A stretch of DNA of 64,000 nucleotides, taken from the NCBI RefSeq assembly GCF_006439015.1, contig NZ_RCZG01000002.1, positions 496,001 through 560,000 of the forward strand, written 5' to 3'. The notes below the pieces were generated by a model, which was not told the DNA's origin, made no database searches, and saw nothing but the letters and a program-made list of their open reading frames with translations. This document shows, piece by piece, positions 55,832-64,000 of the stretch. Made by a program: the position numbers and the translations under genes. Source of the stretch: Mycolicibacterium hodleri (GTDB taxonomy: Bacteria > Actinomycetota > Actinomycetes > Mycobacteriales > Mycobacteriaceae). How positions within the stretch are numbered: position 1 is the first letter of the stretch; every line of letters starts with the position of its first letter.

Positions 55832-58800
55832 ACCGAGGGTGTATCACACGATGACAGGGCCAAGAATGCGCCGAGGTCGATCAGGCCGTCCGGCGTGGCT
55901 GGCAGGTAGTCGGTCAGCAGCGTCGATCGGACGATGACCGCCGCATACTTGGCGCGGCTCACGGCGACGTTGAGTCGGTTCCGGTTGAGCAGGAACGAGA
56001 TCCCGCGAGGCACGTCGTCAGCGGAGGACGCCGTCATCGACACGAACACCACTGGCGCCTGCCTGCCCTGGAACTTGTCCACCGTGCCGACCTCGACCCC
56101 GGTGAGGCCTGCGGCGTCGAGTCGTCGCCGTAGTGTGACCACCTGCGCGTTGTATGCGGTGACGACCAGCACGTGTCGCTGGCCCAGCGGCACCGTGCCC
56201 TTCTCGTCGGTCCATGGCGCGTCGAGGAGTCGTTCGATCTCGGCAATGATCGCGTCGGCCTCCTCGGGGCTGTCCGTCGAGTTCCCGTCGTGATCGATCT
56301 CGAGGACCCGCACGCCGGGGGTCACGCCTTCGAGGTGCCGGGCGGCGCTGACGTGCTCCGCCGAGTGCAGACGGCCGTCGTAGGACAGCCGCGACACCGG
56401 CCCACACACCGCGGGATGCATGCGATACGACAGTTCGAGGAAGTATCCCCTCTCCCTCGGCAGGGTGTGCTGGCCTGCCGATCCATCCGAGACCAACCAC
56501 CCCAGCGCCGAGTGATCGACGGGTTCGGGGTGGGTGCCCTGGGTGACCTGCGGCAACTGCTGCGGGTCGCCGAGCAGCAGAAGGTTCCTGGCGGCGGTGG
56601 CCACCGCGATGGTGTTGGCCAGGCTGTACTGACCGGCCTCCTCGATTACCAGGAGGTCGAGGGAGTGCCTGGGCACACGGTGCTCGTTGGCGAAGTCCCA
56701 GGCGGTCCCCCCGATCACGCATCCGTCGTGGTCGGCGACGAACGACGGGTATTCCTTTTCGGCCAGCTCCCGCCACGGCGCTGAGCCCGCCTTCTTCTTC
56801 TTCTTGCCGACACTGTCGGCGGACACCCCGGCCTCGACGACGCCATTGAGCAAATTCTCGACGACGGCGTGCGATTGCGCCACCACGCCGACGCGCCAGT
56901 GATGGTCGTTGACCAGGTCGGCTATCACGTGCGCCGAGGTGAAGGTCTTGCCGGTGCCCGGTGGCCCATGTACCGCTACGTAAGACGAATCGAGATCCAT
57001 CAGCGCGGTCGTGATGTCGTCGGCGATGACTCCGGTGCGGGGTAGTGGGCCACCGCTGACCGTACGAGGCGGACGGCGAAGCAGAATGTCGGTGATCGCG
57101 TCGTCGGGAAGGCTCGGTAGTCCCGCACCGATCAGGGCGGCGGTCGCTTCGATGGAGTCCTGCAGCGGCTTGGTGTTGATCGGCGGGCCCGGCGTGAGAG
57201 CGAACGGAATCTGGCGGTAGACGTCACCGTCCTTGGGCTGCTTCTCGACGATCACCGCCTCGGTGGGCGCCTCGGGGTTGTCGCATTCGATCACCTCGAC
57301 GGCGTTGAACCCGCGGCGATCCGGGTCGTCGGAAAAACCCATCGGGGCTGGCGGCTGGTACAGGGCGTACATGTTCCTGCCGAGTTCACCGGTCGCGATC
57401 TCGCCGAAGAGTCGCACACGCCGCTGTGGCTTACGGGCCCGCGGCGGCTGATGCCAGTCGGCGACGATCTCGTGGCGTTCCGCGATGAAGACGTTTCCGT
57501 TGTCGGCCCATTCATCCACGGGATTGTTGATGCGGTCGAAGTGCGCCCACCAGAACGGCTTGTCCTCGCGTTTGTGAAAGCCCCGTGCCGCCGACACCAT
57601 CGCGACGGCGGTCTGCTCGGCGGTGCGCTCCTCGACACCGTCGCCTGCGAACTTCATCAGCCTGCGTTCGAGGGCATCGGCGACGTCTACCGGTGCCTGC
57701 GAGTCGGCGTCGCGTACGGGCTGCGGACCGCGCGGCGGTACCTCCGACTCGATGGCCCTGGCCATCAGCCAGTCCCGCAGTCGTCGCGTCGATCGGCAGT
57801 CGTACCGGTTGTAGTCCTCGATTTCCTTGAGCACGATCGCAGCGTCGTCGGCCTGGTCGTCGTCGCGAAGGGCGCAGTAGCGGGCGTACTGGGTGATGGA
57901 ATCCGTCGCCGTGGTGACCTCACCGCTGCGAAGCTCGTTGCCCATGTAGAGCGGCTCCAGAGACTTGATGCTGTAATTCTCGGCACCCACCCGAATGCTC
58001 TTGCGGACCAGCGGATAGAGATCCACGAGGATGCCGTTGCGCAGAAGCTCGTCGACGTCGTTCTCGCCGACGCCGTAGCGCCCGGCCAGCCGAAGCAAAG
58101 TGCTCTTCTCGTAGGCGGCGTAGTGGTAGACGTGCATGCCGGGATGCTTCTTGCGTCGCTTGCGCACCATGGCAAGGAAGTCCACCAGAGCTTGGCGCTC
58201 ACTAGGCCTGTCGTGTGCCCAGTACGGCGTGAACTCGTCGGTGACCGTGAGGACGCCCCACAGATATTCGAGGCCCCAGTCGCGGCCGTTCACCGTCCAG
58301 AGCGGATCGCCCTCGAAGTCGAAGAACACGTCACCCTTGTCGGCATCCGGCAACACCATGAGGGGTTGGGCATCGACCACGAGATACGGCGGCTTTCCGT
58401 CCACCCGCTCCGCGACCTGCAGCCGGGCCTGCGCGACGAGTCCCTTCACCGTCCGTGCCGACAACTCGGGCACTGTGCCGTCGTGCTCCGCCAGCTCGTG
58501 CACGGAGGTGATGCCGGCGTCCAGCATGCGGGCGCGCTGACTCACCCGCATCCCTGCGACGAGCAGCAGGTCGTCGCGAGCGCGGACCTCGACGCTGCAT
58601 TCCGGGCAGCGAAAGCAGGCGCGCACGTGCTCGTCCTCCCAGCTGACCGCCCTCCCACGCGCAAGGTGATCGTCGAGCAGCCGCTCCAGCGCAGCGCGCC
58701 GCGGAAGGTATACCGGTAGCAATTCGTCGACCCGGTAGCTCGCGGCCGTGCCGTCGCCTAGGACCAGCTCGACCTCGTCGGCCACCGGGACGCCGCTGCG

Positions 58801-59259
58801 CACCAGCGTGTCGGCGTAGGCCGCGAGCTGCAGCAGGGCCTCGACCTTCACCGAGCGAGCGAGCTTGGTGTCGCGCAGCAGGTACCGGTCACCGTCCAAC
58901 ACCAGGAAGTCGGCGAAGCCCACGAAGCGGCCGTCGAACATTGCCGCCTGGTAGATGACCGGCGAACGGTTCTGAACCGCGCGCATCGTCTGGTCGGACG
59001 CGGCGCTGAGTCCCGCGGCGGTGTACTTCGGGCGGCCGATGACGGTGACGTCGCCGAACTCTGCGCGAAGGTCATCGAGCTGTCGACGCTCGTGCTCGTC
59101 GCCCAGCATCGACGTGCGGGCGAGCAGGTCGTCCTCGACGAGGATCTGCGGGCTGCGTCCGAGCTTCGCGTCGAACGAGCGCAGCAACGCGTACTCGCAC
59201 CGCGCCGCGGCAGCGAGGTCGGAAGCGCTGTAGACGACGCCGTCGTCCATGACGAACAC
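55828..59259 (-). CDS. TM0106-type RecB-like nuclease fused to a superfamily 1 helicase (Rv1251c-like)
   Basis: This 1143-residue protein has two parts. Residues ~8-230 form a RecB/Cas4-like nuclease: H56, D117 (GFAD), D130-T-K132, and Q144-x3-Y148. C21 together with C215-x2-C218-x2-C221 forms an iron-sulfur staple as in AddB and Cas4. A helical and RNase H-like region (FFDFEGDPLW; about 310-500) follows. The C-terminal DNA2/NAM7-type helicase starts near 735 (GPPGTGKT, then VIEEAGQ, LLLGDPQQLPQV, VVTAYNAQV and GTVDKFQGRQAPVVFVSMT). It probably processes DNA or RNA ends. The start may be ATG at 59250. Confidence 0.85.
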   Translation of the reverse strand: MFVMDDGVVYSASDLAAAARCEYALLRSFDAKLGRSPQILVEDDLLARTSMLGDEHERRQLDDLRAEFGDVTVIGRPKYTAAGLSAASDQTMRAVQNRSPVIYQAAMFDGRFVGFADFLVLDGDRYLLRDTKLARSVKVEALLQLAAYADTLVRSGVPVADEVELVLGDGTAASYRVDELLPVYLPRRAALERLLDDHLARGRAVSWEDEHVRACFRCPECSVEVRARDDLLLVAGMRVSQRARMLDAGITSVHELAEHDGTVPELSARTVKGLVAQARLQVAERVDGKPPYLVVDAQPLMVLPDADKGDVFFDFEGDPLWTVNGRDWGLEYLWGVLTVTDEFTPYWAHDRPSERQALVDFLAMVRKRRKKHPGMHVYHYAAYEKSTLLRLAGRYGVGENDVDELLRNGILVDLYPLVRKSIRVGAENYSIKSLEPLYMGNELRSGEVTTATDSITQYARYCALRDDDQADDAAIVLKEIEDYNRYDCRSTRRLRDWLMARAIESEVPPRGPQPVRDADSQAPVDVADALERRLMKFAGDGVEERTAEQTAVAMVSAARGFHKREDKPFWWAHFDRINNPVDEWADNGNVFIAERHEIVADWHQPPRARKPQRRVRLFGEIATGELGRNMYALYQPPAPMGFSDDPDRRGFNAVEVIECDNPEAPTEAVIVEKQPKDGDVYRQIPFALTPGPPINTKPLQDSIEATAALIGAGLPSLPDDAITDILLRRPPRTVSGGPLPRTGVIADDITTALMDLDSSYVAVHGPPGTGKTFTSAHVIADLVNDHHWRVGVVAQSHAVVENLLNGVVEAGVSADSVGKKKKKAGSAPWRELAEKEYPSFVADHDGCVIGGTAWDFANEHRVPRHSLDLLVIEEAGQYSLANTIAVATAARNLLLLGDPQQLPQVTQGTHPEPVDHSALGWLVSDGSAGQHTLPRERGYFLELSYRMHPAVCGPVSRLSYDGRLHSAEHVSAARHLEGVTPGVRVLEIDHDGNSTDSPEEADAIIAEIERLLDAPWTDEKGTVPLGQRHVLVVTAYNAQVVTLRRRLDAAGLTGVEVGTVDKFQGRQAPVVFVSMTASSADDVPRGISFLLNRNRLNVAVSRAKYAAVIVRSTLLTDYLPATPDGLIDLGAFLALSSCDTPSV

Positions 59260-59304
59260 GTGCTCGACTGTAGGTCAGGGCACCGACGACTCGGGCGTCG
59301 CGAA

Positions 59305-59859
59305 CTAGCCCGTGTTGCCGACCAGCTCGACTCCGTTGCCGTTCCAGCGGAACCGCACCACGCTCTTGAGTCCGCTGGTGTCGTTGAGATACATCAAGGC
59401 GACCGTATCGCCGGTGGTGGCCGCGTCGTCGATGCCGTTGAAGCCGTAGGTGTCGGGCACCCCCTCGGGGATGACCTTGCCGAGGTGGAAAAGCACCGCG
59501 CGGGTGTTCGGGTTGGCCATGTTGGTGTTCGCCGTGATGACGATCGCCGATAGCTGCGCGCATTCGCTGTAGTTGCCTGCCAAGGGTTCGGGGCTCCACG
59601 GCTGGCCACTGCGCGGATCGCGAGGCAGTTCGGATACGGCCTTGGCGATCTCCGGCGCAGCGAGGTCGATCGCGCACGGATCGGGGGGCGCTGGAGTCGG
59701 CGACGGGCCGGAGGCAACGGTCGGGGCGGGTGCGGGCGGTGCAGTTTGAGCCGGTGCCACTGTTGCCTCAGGTGTCTTGGACACCGTCGAATCGCTCGAA
59801 CCGCACCCGGCCAGAACCGCTACCGCCACCAGAACAGGGAACCATCGCCGGCGTCTCAT
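59305..59859 (-). CDS. lprE: LprE-like lipoprotein (Rv1252c-like)
   Basis: This 184-residue protein has signal peptide MRRRRWFPVLVAVAVLAGC with a lipobox Cys at residue 19. A Pro/Ala/Thr-rich linker (about 25-60) and a compact domain (DPCAIDLAAPEIAKAVSELPRDPRSGQPWSPEPLAGNYSECAQLSAIVI) with two Cys follow. Function unknown. ATG at 59859 follows gagg at good spacing. The much longer open reading upstream is antisense to deaD and is not believed. Confidence 0.85.
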   Translation of the reverse strand: MRRRRWFPVLVAVAVLAGCGSSDSTVSKTPEATVAPAQTAPPAPAPTVASGPSPTPAPPDPCAIDLAAPEIAKAVSELPRDPRSGQPWSPEPLAGNYSECAQLSAIVITANTNMANPNTRAVLFHLGKVIPEGVPDTYGFNGIDDAATTGDTVALMYLNDTSGLKSVVRFRWNGNGVELVGNTG

Positions 59860-59943
59860 CGGGACCTCACGTTGCGCAACCGTACCGCCTCTGCGTGCCA
59901 TCGCGGCTGCAAGAGTGGGGACTACCCGTAGACTGCCAACTCG

Positions 59944-61617
59944 ATGAGCTCTGATGAACCCGACGCGACGAGCGCCGAAGTAACCTTCGCTGACCTGCAG
60001 ATTCACCCATCGGTGCTGCGGGCGCTCGCCGACGTCGGTTATGAGTCGCCGTCGGCAATCCAGGCCGCCACGATTCCTCCGATGATGGCGGGCTCCGACG
60101 TCGTCGGCCTCGCGCAGACCGGAACGGGCAAGACCGCGGCGTTCGCCATCCCGATCCTGTCGCGAATCGACACCTCCAGCCGCACCACGCAGGCCCTCGT
60201 GCTGGCCCCGACGCGAGAGTTGGCACTGCAGGTCGCCGAGGCGTTCAGCCGATACGGCGCGCACCTGCCGGTGAACGTGCTGCCGATCTACGGTGGTTCG
60301 TCCTACGGCCCGCAGCTGGCCGGTCTGAAGCGCGGCGCCCAGGTGGTGGTCGGGACACCCGGTCGGGTGATCGACCACCTCGAGAAGGGCAGCCTCGACG
60401 TGTCGCACCTGGACTACATGGTGCTCGACGAAGCCGACGAGATGCTGCAGATGGGCTTCGCCGAGGACGTCGAACGAATTCTGTCCGAGACGCCCGAGTA
60501 CAAGCAGGTGGCGTTGTTCTCGGCGACCATGCCGCCTGCCATTCGCAAGATCACCTCCAAGTACCTGCACGACCCCGTACAGGTCACGGTGAAGTCGAAA
60601 ACCGCGACGGCCGAGAACATCTCGCAGCGCTACATCCAGGTCGCAGGGCCCCGCAAGATGGATGCGCTGACCCGGCTTCTCGAGGTCGAGCCGTTCGAGG
60701 CGATGATCGTGTTCGTCCGCACCAAGCAGGCCACCGAGGAGGTCGCCGAGAAGCTGCGGGCCAGGGGTTTCTCCGCGGCGGCGATCAACGGTGACATCGC
60801 CCAGGCAGTGCGCGAGCGCACCATCGCCCAGCTCAAGGACGGCACGATCGACATCCTGATCGCCACCGACGTCGCGGCCCGCGGGCTCGACGTCGAGCGC
60901 ATCTCGCATGTGTTGAACTACGACATTCCGCACGATCCCGAGTCCTACGTCCACCGGATCGGGCGCACCGGGCGGGCCGGGCGGTCGGGTGCGGCGGTGT
61001 TGTTCGTCACGCCTCGCGAGAAGCACTTGCTGAATTCGATCGAGCGGGTCTCCCGGCAGAAACTCGTCGAGTCCCAGCTGCCGTCAGTCGACGACGTCAA
61101 CGACAAGCGGGTGGAGAAGTTCCGCGAATCGATCACCGAGGCCCTGAACGCCCCGGGCATCGAACTGTTCCGAAAGCTCATCGAGGGGTACGAGCGCGAC
61201 CACGACGTGCCGACGGCCGAGATCGCCGCCGCGCTGGCGGTGCAGAGCCGCGGCGGTGGCGAGTTCCTCATGACCGAGCCGCCGCCGGAGAAGCGCCGAG
61301 AACGTCCGGACCGCGATGACGGTCCGCCGCGCAAGCGCCGCGACAACGTCCGCAGCGATCTGGCGACCTACCGCATCGCGGTCGGCAAGCGGCACAAGGT
61401 CGGTCCCGGTTCCATCGTCGGCGCGATCGCCAACGAAGGTGGGTTGCACCGCAGCGACTTCGGCCACATCACCATAAAGATGGACCACTCGACAGTCGAG
61501 CTGCCCGCGAAGCTGTCCAGGGAGACGCTAAAAAAGCTTGAGCAGACCCGCATTTCAGGTGTGCTGATCAATCTGCAACCCGATCGCGGTCCGCAGCACC
61601 AGCACAAGTCGAAGTGA
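59944..61617 (+). CDS. deaD: DEAD-box RNA helicase DeaD/CsdA
   Basis: This 557-residue helicase has the Q motif (FADLQIHPSVLRALADVGYESPSAIQ), motif I AQTGTGKT, Ia PTRELALQV, II DEAD (VLDEADEML), III SAT, V-VI ATDVAARGLDVERISH and HRIGRTGRAG. The C-terminal DbpA-like RNA-binding domain (about 475-550: YRIAVGKRHKVGPGSIVGAIANEGGL) contacts rRNA in relatives. It unwinds RNA in ribosome assembly or cold response. The stop overlaps the acyltransferase start (GTGA). Confidence 0.94.
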   Translation: MSSDEPDATSAEVTFADLQIHPSVLRALADVGYESPSAIQAATIPPMMAGSDVVGLAQTGTGKTAAFAIPILSRIDTSSRTTQALVLAPTRELALQVAEAFSRYGAHLPVNVLPIYGGSSYGPQLAGLKRGAQVVVGTPGRVIDHLEKGSLDVSHLDYMVLDEADEMLQMGFAEDVERILSETPEYKQVALFSATMPPAIRKITSKYLHDPVQVTVKSKTATAENISQRYIQVAGPRKMDALTRLLEVEPFEAMIVFVRTKQATEEVAEKLRARGFSAAAINGDIAQAVRERTIAQLKDGTIDILIATDVAARGLDVERISHVLNYDIPHDPESYVHRIGRTGRAGRSGAAVLFVTPREKHLLNSIERVSRQKLVESQLPSVDDVNDKRVEKFRESITEALNAPGIELFRKLIEGYERDHDVPTAEIAAALAVQSRGGGEFLMTEPPPEKRRERPDRDDGPPRKRRDNVRSDLATYRIAVGKRHKVGPGSIVGAIANEGGLHRSDFGHITIKMDHSTVELPAKLSRETLKKLEQTRISGVLINLQPDRGPQHQHKSK

Positions 61618-62756
61618 CGGCGACTGACTCATCTGGGCGCGCATCGGGGCGGGTAGCCTCCCTAACCGGCATCCGCGCGGTAGCCGCGATACTGGTAATG
61701 CTCACGCATGCCGCGTACACCACGGGAAAGTACACCCACGGTTACGTCGGATTGATCTACTCCCGCTTGGAGATCGGCGTGCCGATCTTCTTCGTGCTGT
61801 CCGGCTTCCTGTTGTTCGCGCCGTGGGTGCGCGCGGCCGCCCGGACCGACGGTCAGCGGCCGTACGTGCCACCGTCGTTGAGCCGCTACGCCTGGCACCG
61901 GGTGCGTCGCATCATGCCGGCCTACGTGATCACCGTCCTGGCGGCATACCTGCTGTATCACTTCCGCACGGCGGGGCCGAATCCCGGCCACACGTGGATG
62001 GGGTTGTTTCGCAACCTGACCCTGACGCAGATCTACACCGACGACTATCTGTTCTCCTACCTGCACCAGGGCCTGACCCAGATGTGGAGCCTCGCCGTCG
62101 AGGCGGCGTTCTACGTGGCGCTGCCGATATTGGCATACCTGTTGGTGGTGGTGCTGTGTCGCAGGCAGTGGCACCCGGTACGGCTGGTGCTCGGCCTGGT
62201 GGTCCTCGCGGCCATCTCCCCGGGATGGCTGGTGCTGGTGCACGCGACGGACTTCCTGCCCGACGGTGCACCACTGTGGCTGCCGACCTACCTGATGTGG
62301 TTCATCGGCGGCATGCTGCTCGCTGCGCTGCTCCCACTCGGGGTGAAGGCCTATGCGACGGTCTGTGTACCGCTGGCGTTGGCCTGCTACTTCATCGCCG
62401 CCACCCCGATCGCCGGCGCACCGACGACGTCGCCCGCCGAACTCCGCGAGGGATTGATCAAGACGCTGTTCTACGCCGTCATCTCGACGCTGATGGTGGC
62501 CCCGTTGGCGCTTCGGGGCCGTGACGGCGGGCGCGGCTGGTACCAGCAGTTCATGGCGAGTAGGCCGATGGTGTTCCTCGGTGAGATCTCCTACGAGATC
62601 TTCCTGATCCACCTCGTCACGATGGAGTTGGTGATGGTCGAGATCCTGCGCTTTCCGATCTACACCGGCTCGATGTTCTGGTTGTTCGTGGTCACTTTGG
62701 TGGTCACGGTCCCGCTGGCGTGGCTGTTGCATCGCGTGACGCGGGTGCGGACGTAG
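61614..62756 (+). CDS. Membrane acyltransferase, OafA/AT-3 family (Rv1254-like)
   Basis: This 380-residue protein has ~10 membrane helices. The family 3 acyltransferase pattern includes GIRAVAAILVMLTHAAYTTGKYTHG (catalytic His), IGVPIFFVLSGFLLFAPWVRA, the helix pair at YAWHRVRRIMPAYVI (Arg-rich motif), and WSLAVEAAFYVALP. It transfers acyl groups to sugars or lipids at the envelope. The GTG overlaps deaD by 4 bp. Confidence 0.88.
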   Translation: MTATDSSGRASGRVASLTGIRAVAAILVMLTHAAYTTGKYTHGYVGLIYSRLEIGVPIFFVLSGFLLFAPWVRAAARTDGQRPYVPPSLSRYAWHRVRRIMPAYVITVLAAYLLYHFRTAGPNPGHTWMGLFRNLTLTQIYTDDYLFSYLHQGLTQMWSLAVEAAFYVALPILAYLLVVVLCRRQWHPVRLVLGLVVLAAISPGWLVLVHATDFLPDGAPLWLPTYLMWFIGGMLLAALLPLGVKAYATVCVPLALACYFIAATPIAGAPTTSPAELREGLIKTLFYAVISTLMVAPLALRGRDGGRGWYQQFMASRPMVFLGEISYEIFLIHLVTMELVMVEILRFPIYTGSMFWLFVVTLVVTVPLAWLLHRVTRVRT

Positions 62757-62954
62757 GCGTTCGGCTTCGACTGTGCGGCGAGTCGTCGATGGACCGGTGA
62801 AATCTCGACGAGAGTCAGCACACTCGTCGCGGCGCCCATCGTGTGGGAAGCACCACGGCGTCGGACCTTTCGACATATCCTGGCCTCCTCGGGCCCAAGC
62901 AGCGCGGTGCGAGATCGCCTGAGCGGCGATCCCTTCAGAGAGCGGATTCAATAG
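62757..62954. other. 198-bp intergenic region before the arylsulfatase gene
   Basis: No gene is supported here, and I see no convincing promoter or terminator motif. Confidence 0.4.
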
Positions 62955-64000
62955 GTGAGTTCTTCCGAACAGGCATCATCGGTCCGGCGCGACGTCCTTC
63001 CCATTCCGGACGTCGCACACGTGGGGCTGACGACGTACGATGCGAAGGATCCGGACACCAGCTACCCGCCGATCAAGGACGTACGTCCGCCCGCGACCGC
63101 TCCCAACGTGCTCGTCATCCTCATCGACGACGTCGGGTTCGGCGCCAGTAGCGCCTTCGGCGGCCCGTGCCAGACGCCCAACTTCGAGAAGCTCGCAGCC
63201 GGCGGCCTGAAGTACAACCGATTCCACACCACCGCGTTGTGCTCACCGACGCGTCAGGCGCTGCTGACCGGCCGCAACCACCACTCGGTGGGGATGGGCA
63301 ACATCACCGAGACCGCCACCGCGGCGCCCGGCTACACGTCGGTGTTGCCCAATACCAAGGCGCCGCTGGCGCTGACGCTCAAGCTCAACGGTTATTCGAC
63401 GGCGCAGTTCGGGAAGTGTCACGAGGTCCCGGTCTGGCAGACCAGTCCCGCGGGACCGTTCACCGCGTGGCCGACGGGCGGCGGCGGTTTCGAGTACTTC
63501 TACGGCTTCATCGGTGGTGAGAACAACCAATGGGACCCAGCGCTGTACGAGGGCACCACGCCGATCGAACCGCCAAAGACCCCGGCCGAGGGATATCACT
63601 TGACCGAGGACCTGACCGACAAGGCGATCAACTGGGCGCGCCAACAGAAGGCACTGCTGCCCGACAAGCCGTTCTTCATGTACTTCGCCCCCGGTGCCAC
63701 GCACGCCCCACATCACGTGCCTCCGGAGTGGATCGAGAAGTACAAGGGCAAGTTCGCCCACGGCTGGGACAAGCAGCGCGAGATCACGTTCGAACGCCAG
63801 AAGGAGTTGGGCGTCATCCCTCCCGACGCCGTGCTTACGCCGCGCGACGCGGAGATCCCGGCGTGGGATGACATGGATCCGGCGTTGCGGCCGGCGCTCG
63901 AGCGTCAAATGGAGGTCTATGCGGCCTTCATGGAGCACACCGATCACCACGTCGGTCGGTTGCTCAACGCTCTCGAACCCGTCCTCGAGGATACGTTGGT
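62955..64000 (+). CDS. Arylsulfatase, 3' end cut by the window
   Basis: A GTG at 62955 opens 348 codons without a stop up to the window end. NVLVILIDDVGFG (metal-binding Asp pair), TPNFEKLAAGGLKYNRFHTTALCSPTRQALLTGRN (Cys-x-Pro-x-Arg, the formylglycine modification site) and GKCHEVP mark a sulfatase. FFMYFAPGATHAPHH and the late EVYAAFMEHTDHHVGRLL agree. No signal peptide is seen; a short polar start precedes the domain. It hydrolyses sulfate esters after oxidation of the Cys by a formylglycine-generating enzyme, which is not in the window. Confidence 0.88.
   Translation, partial: MSSSEQASSVRRDVLPIPDVAHVGLTTYDAKDPDTSYPPIKDVRPPATAPNVLVILIDDVGFGASSAFGGPCQTPNFEKLAAGGLKYNRFHTTALCSPTRQALLTGRNHHSVGMGNITETATAAPGYTSVLPNTKAPLALTLKLNGYSTAQFGKCHEVPVWQTSPAGPFTAWPTGGGGFEYFYGFIGGENNQWDPALYEGTTPIEPPKTPAEGYHLTEDLTDKAINWARQQKALLPDKPFFMYFAPGATHAPHHVPPEWIEKYKGKFAHGWDKQREITFERQKELGVIPPDAVLTPRDAEIPAWDDMDPALRPALERQMEVYAAFMEHTDHHVGRLLNALEPVLEDTL

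Noticed and set aside
59860..61026. Long minus-strand open reading continuing upstream of lprE
   Set aside because: It is antisense to the clearly recognisable deaD gene. The lipoprotein signal peptide and ribosome binding site place the true lprE start at 59859.

Overview
The window comes from a rapidly growing mycobacterium (Mycolicibacterium-like). It is GC-rich, uses many GTG starts, and most of its genes follow the order of the M. tuberculosis Rv1193-Rv1254 interval. This assignment rests on remembered gene order and protein families; no search was run. About 57 protein genes are supported, including two cut by the window edges and a pair of remnants at a deletion scar. I see no rRNA, tRNA, CRISPR array or insertion sequence.

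Layout. 1-7135: the 5' end of a NUDIX gene, fadD36 with a VOC protein, a secreted GH27 glycosidase lipoprotein, divergent dapD/dapE (lysine and diaminopimelate synthesis), and an ABC-F ATPase. 7132-11305: a three-gene minus-strand cluster with type VII secretion hallmarks (large WXG-type protein, lipoprotein, EspC-like protein). 11393-21004: a TPR-only protein, a LOG phosphoribohydrolase, fadD6, folP2, gpgS, a DivIVA-like protein, tagA and a DUF3117 protein, then divergent glycogen/maltosyl genes glgM and glgC. 21078-26991: membrane proteins, an ABC exporter with its TetR repressor, and an O-methyltransferase. 27169-31593: the envelope-stress block sigE-rseA-htrA-tatB, then mrp. 31618-37230: a lytic transglycosylase, DUF1003 and MgtE-N/CBS proteins, a CoA-ester lyase, and two small envelope proteins. 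37483-42061: truncated lpqY joined to truncated sugC, a SUFU gene, corA, malic enzyme and lpqZ. 42080-45960: an SDR gene and an AraC-linked group (SMP-30-like, DJ-1-like, YciI-like). 46047-64000: kgd, a membrane protein, two MFS exporters, a FAD-linked oxidase, a RecB-like nuclease-helicase, lprE, deaD, an acyltransferase, and a truncated arylsulfatase.

The strongest anomaly is the trehalose importer locus. The first ~87 codons of lpqY are joined out of frame to the last ~150 codons of sugC. The rest of lpqY, all of sugA and sugB, and the sugC ATPase core are absent here. The remaining lpqY signal sequence has also lost its lipobox cysteine. If real and not compensated elsewhere in the genome, this organism cannot recycle trehalose by the LpqY-SugABC route.

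Several genes (fadD36, LOG, fadD6, glgC, the MgtE-like gene, malic enzyme) have a TANNNT -10 element placed 6-7 bases before the start codon, as expected for leaderless mycobacterial transcripts. The TetR/ABC-exporter operon starts inside a near-perfect 36-bp palindrome.
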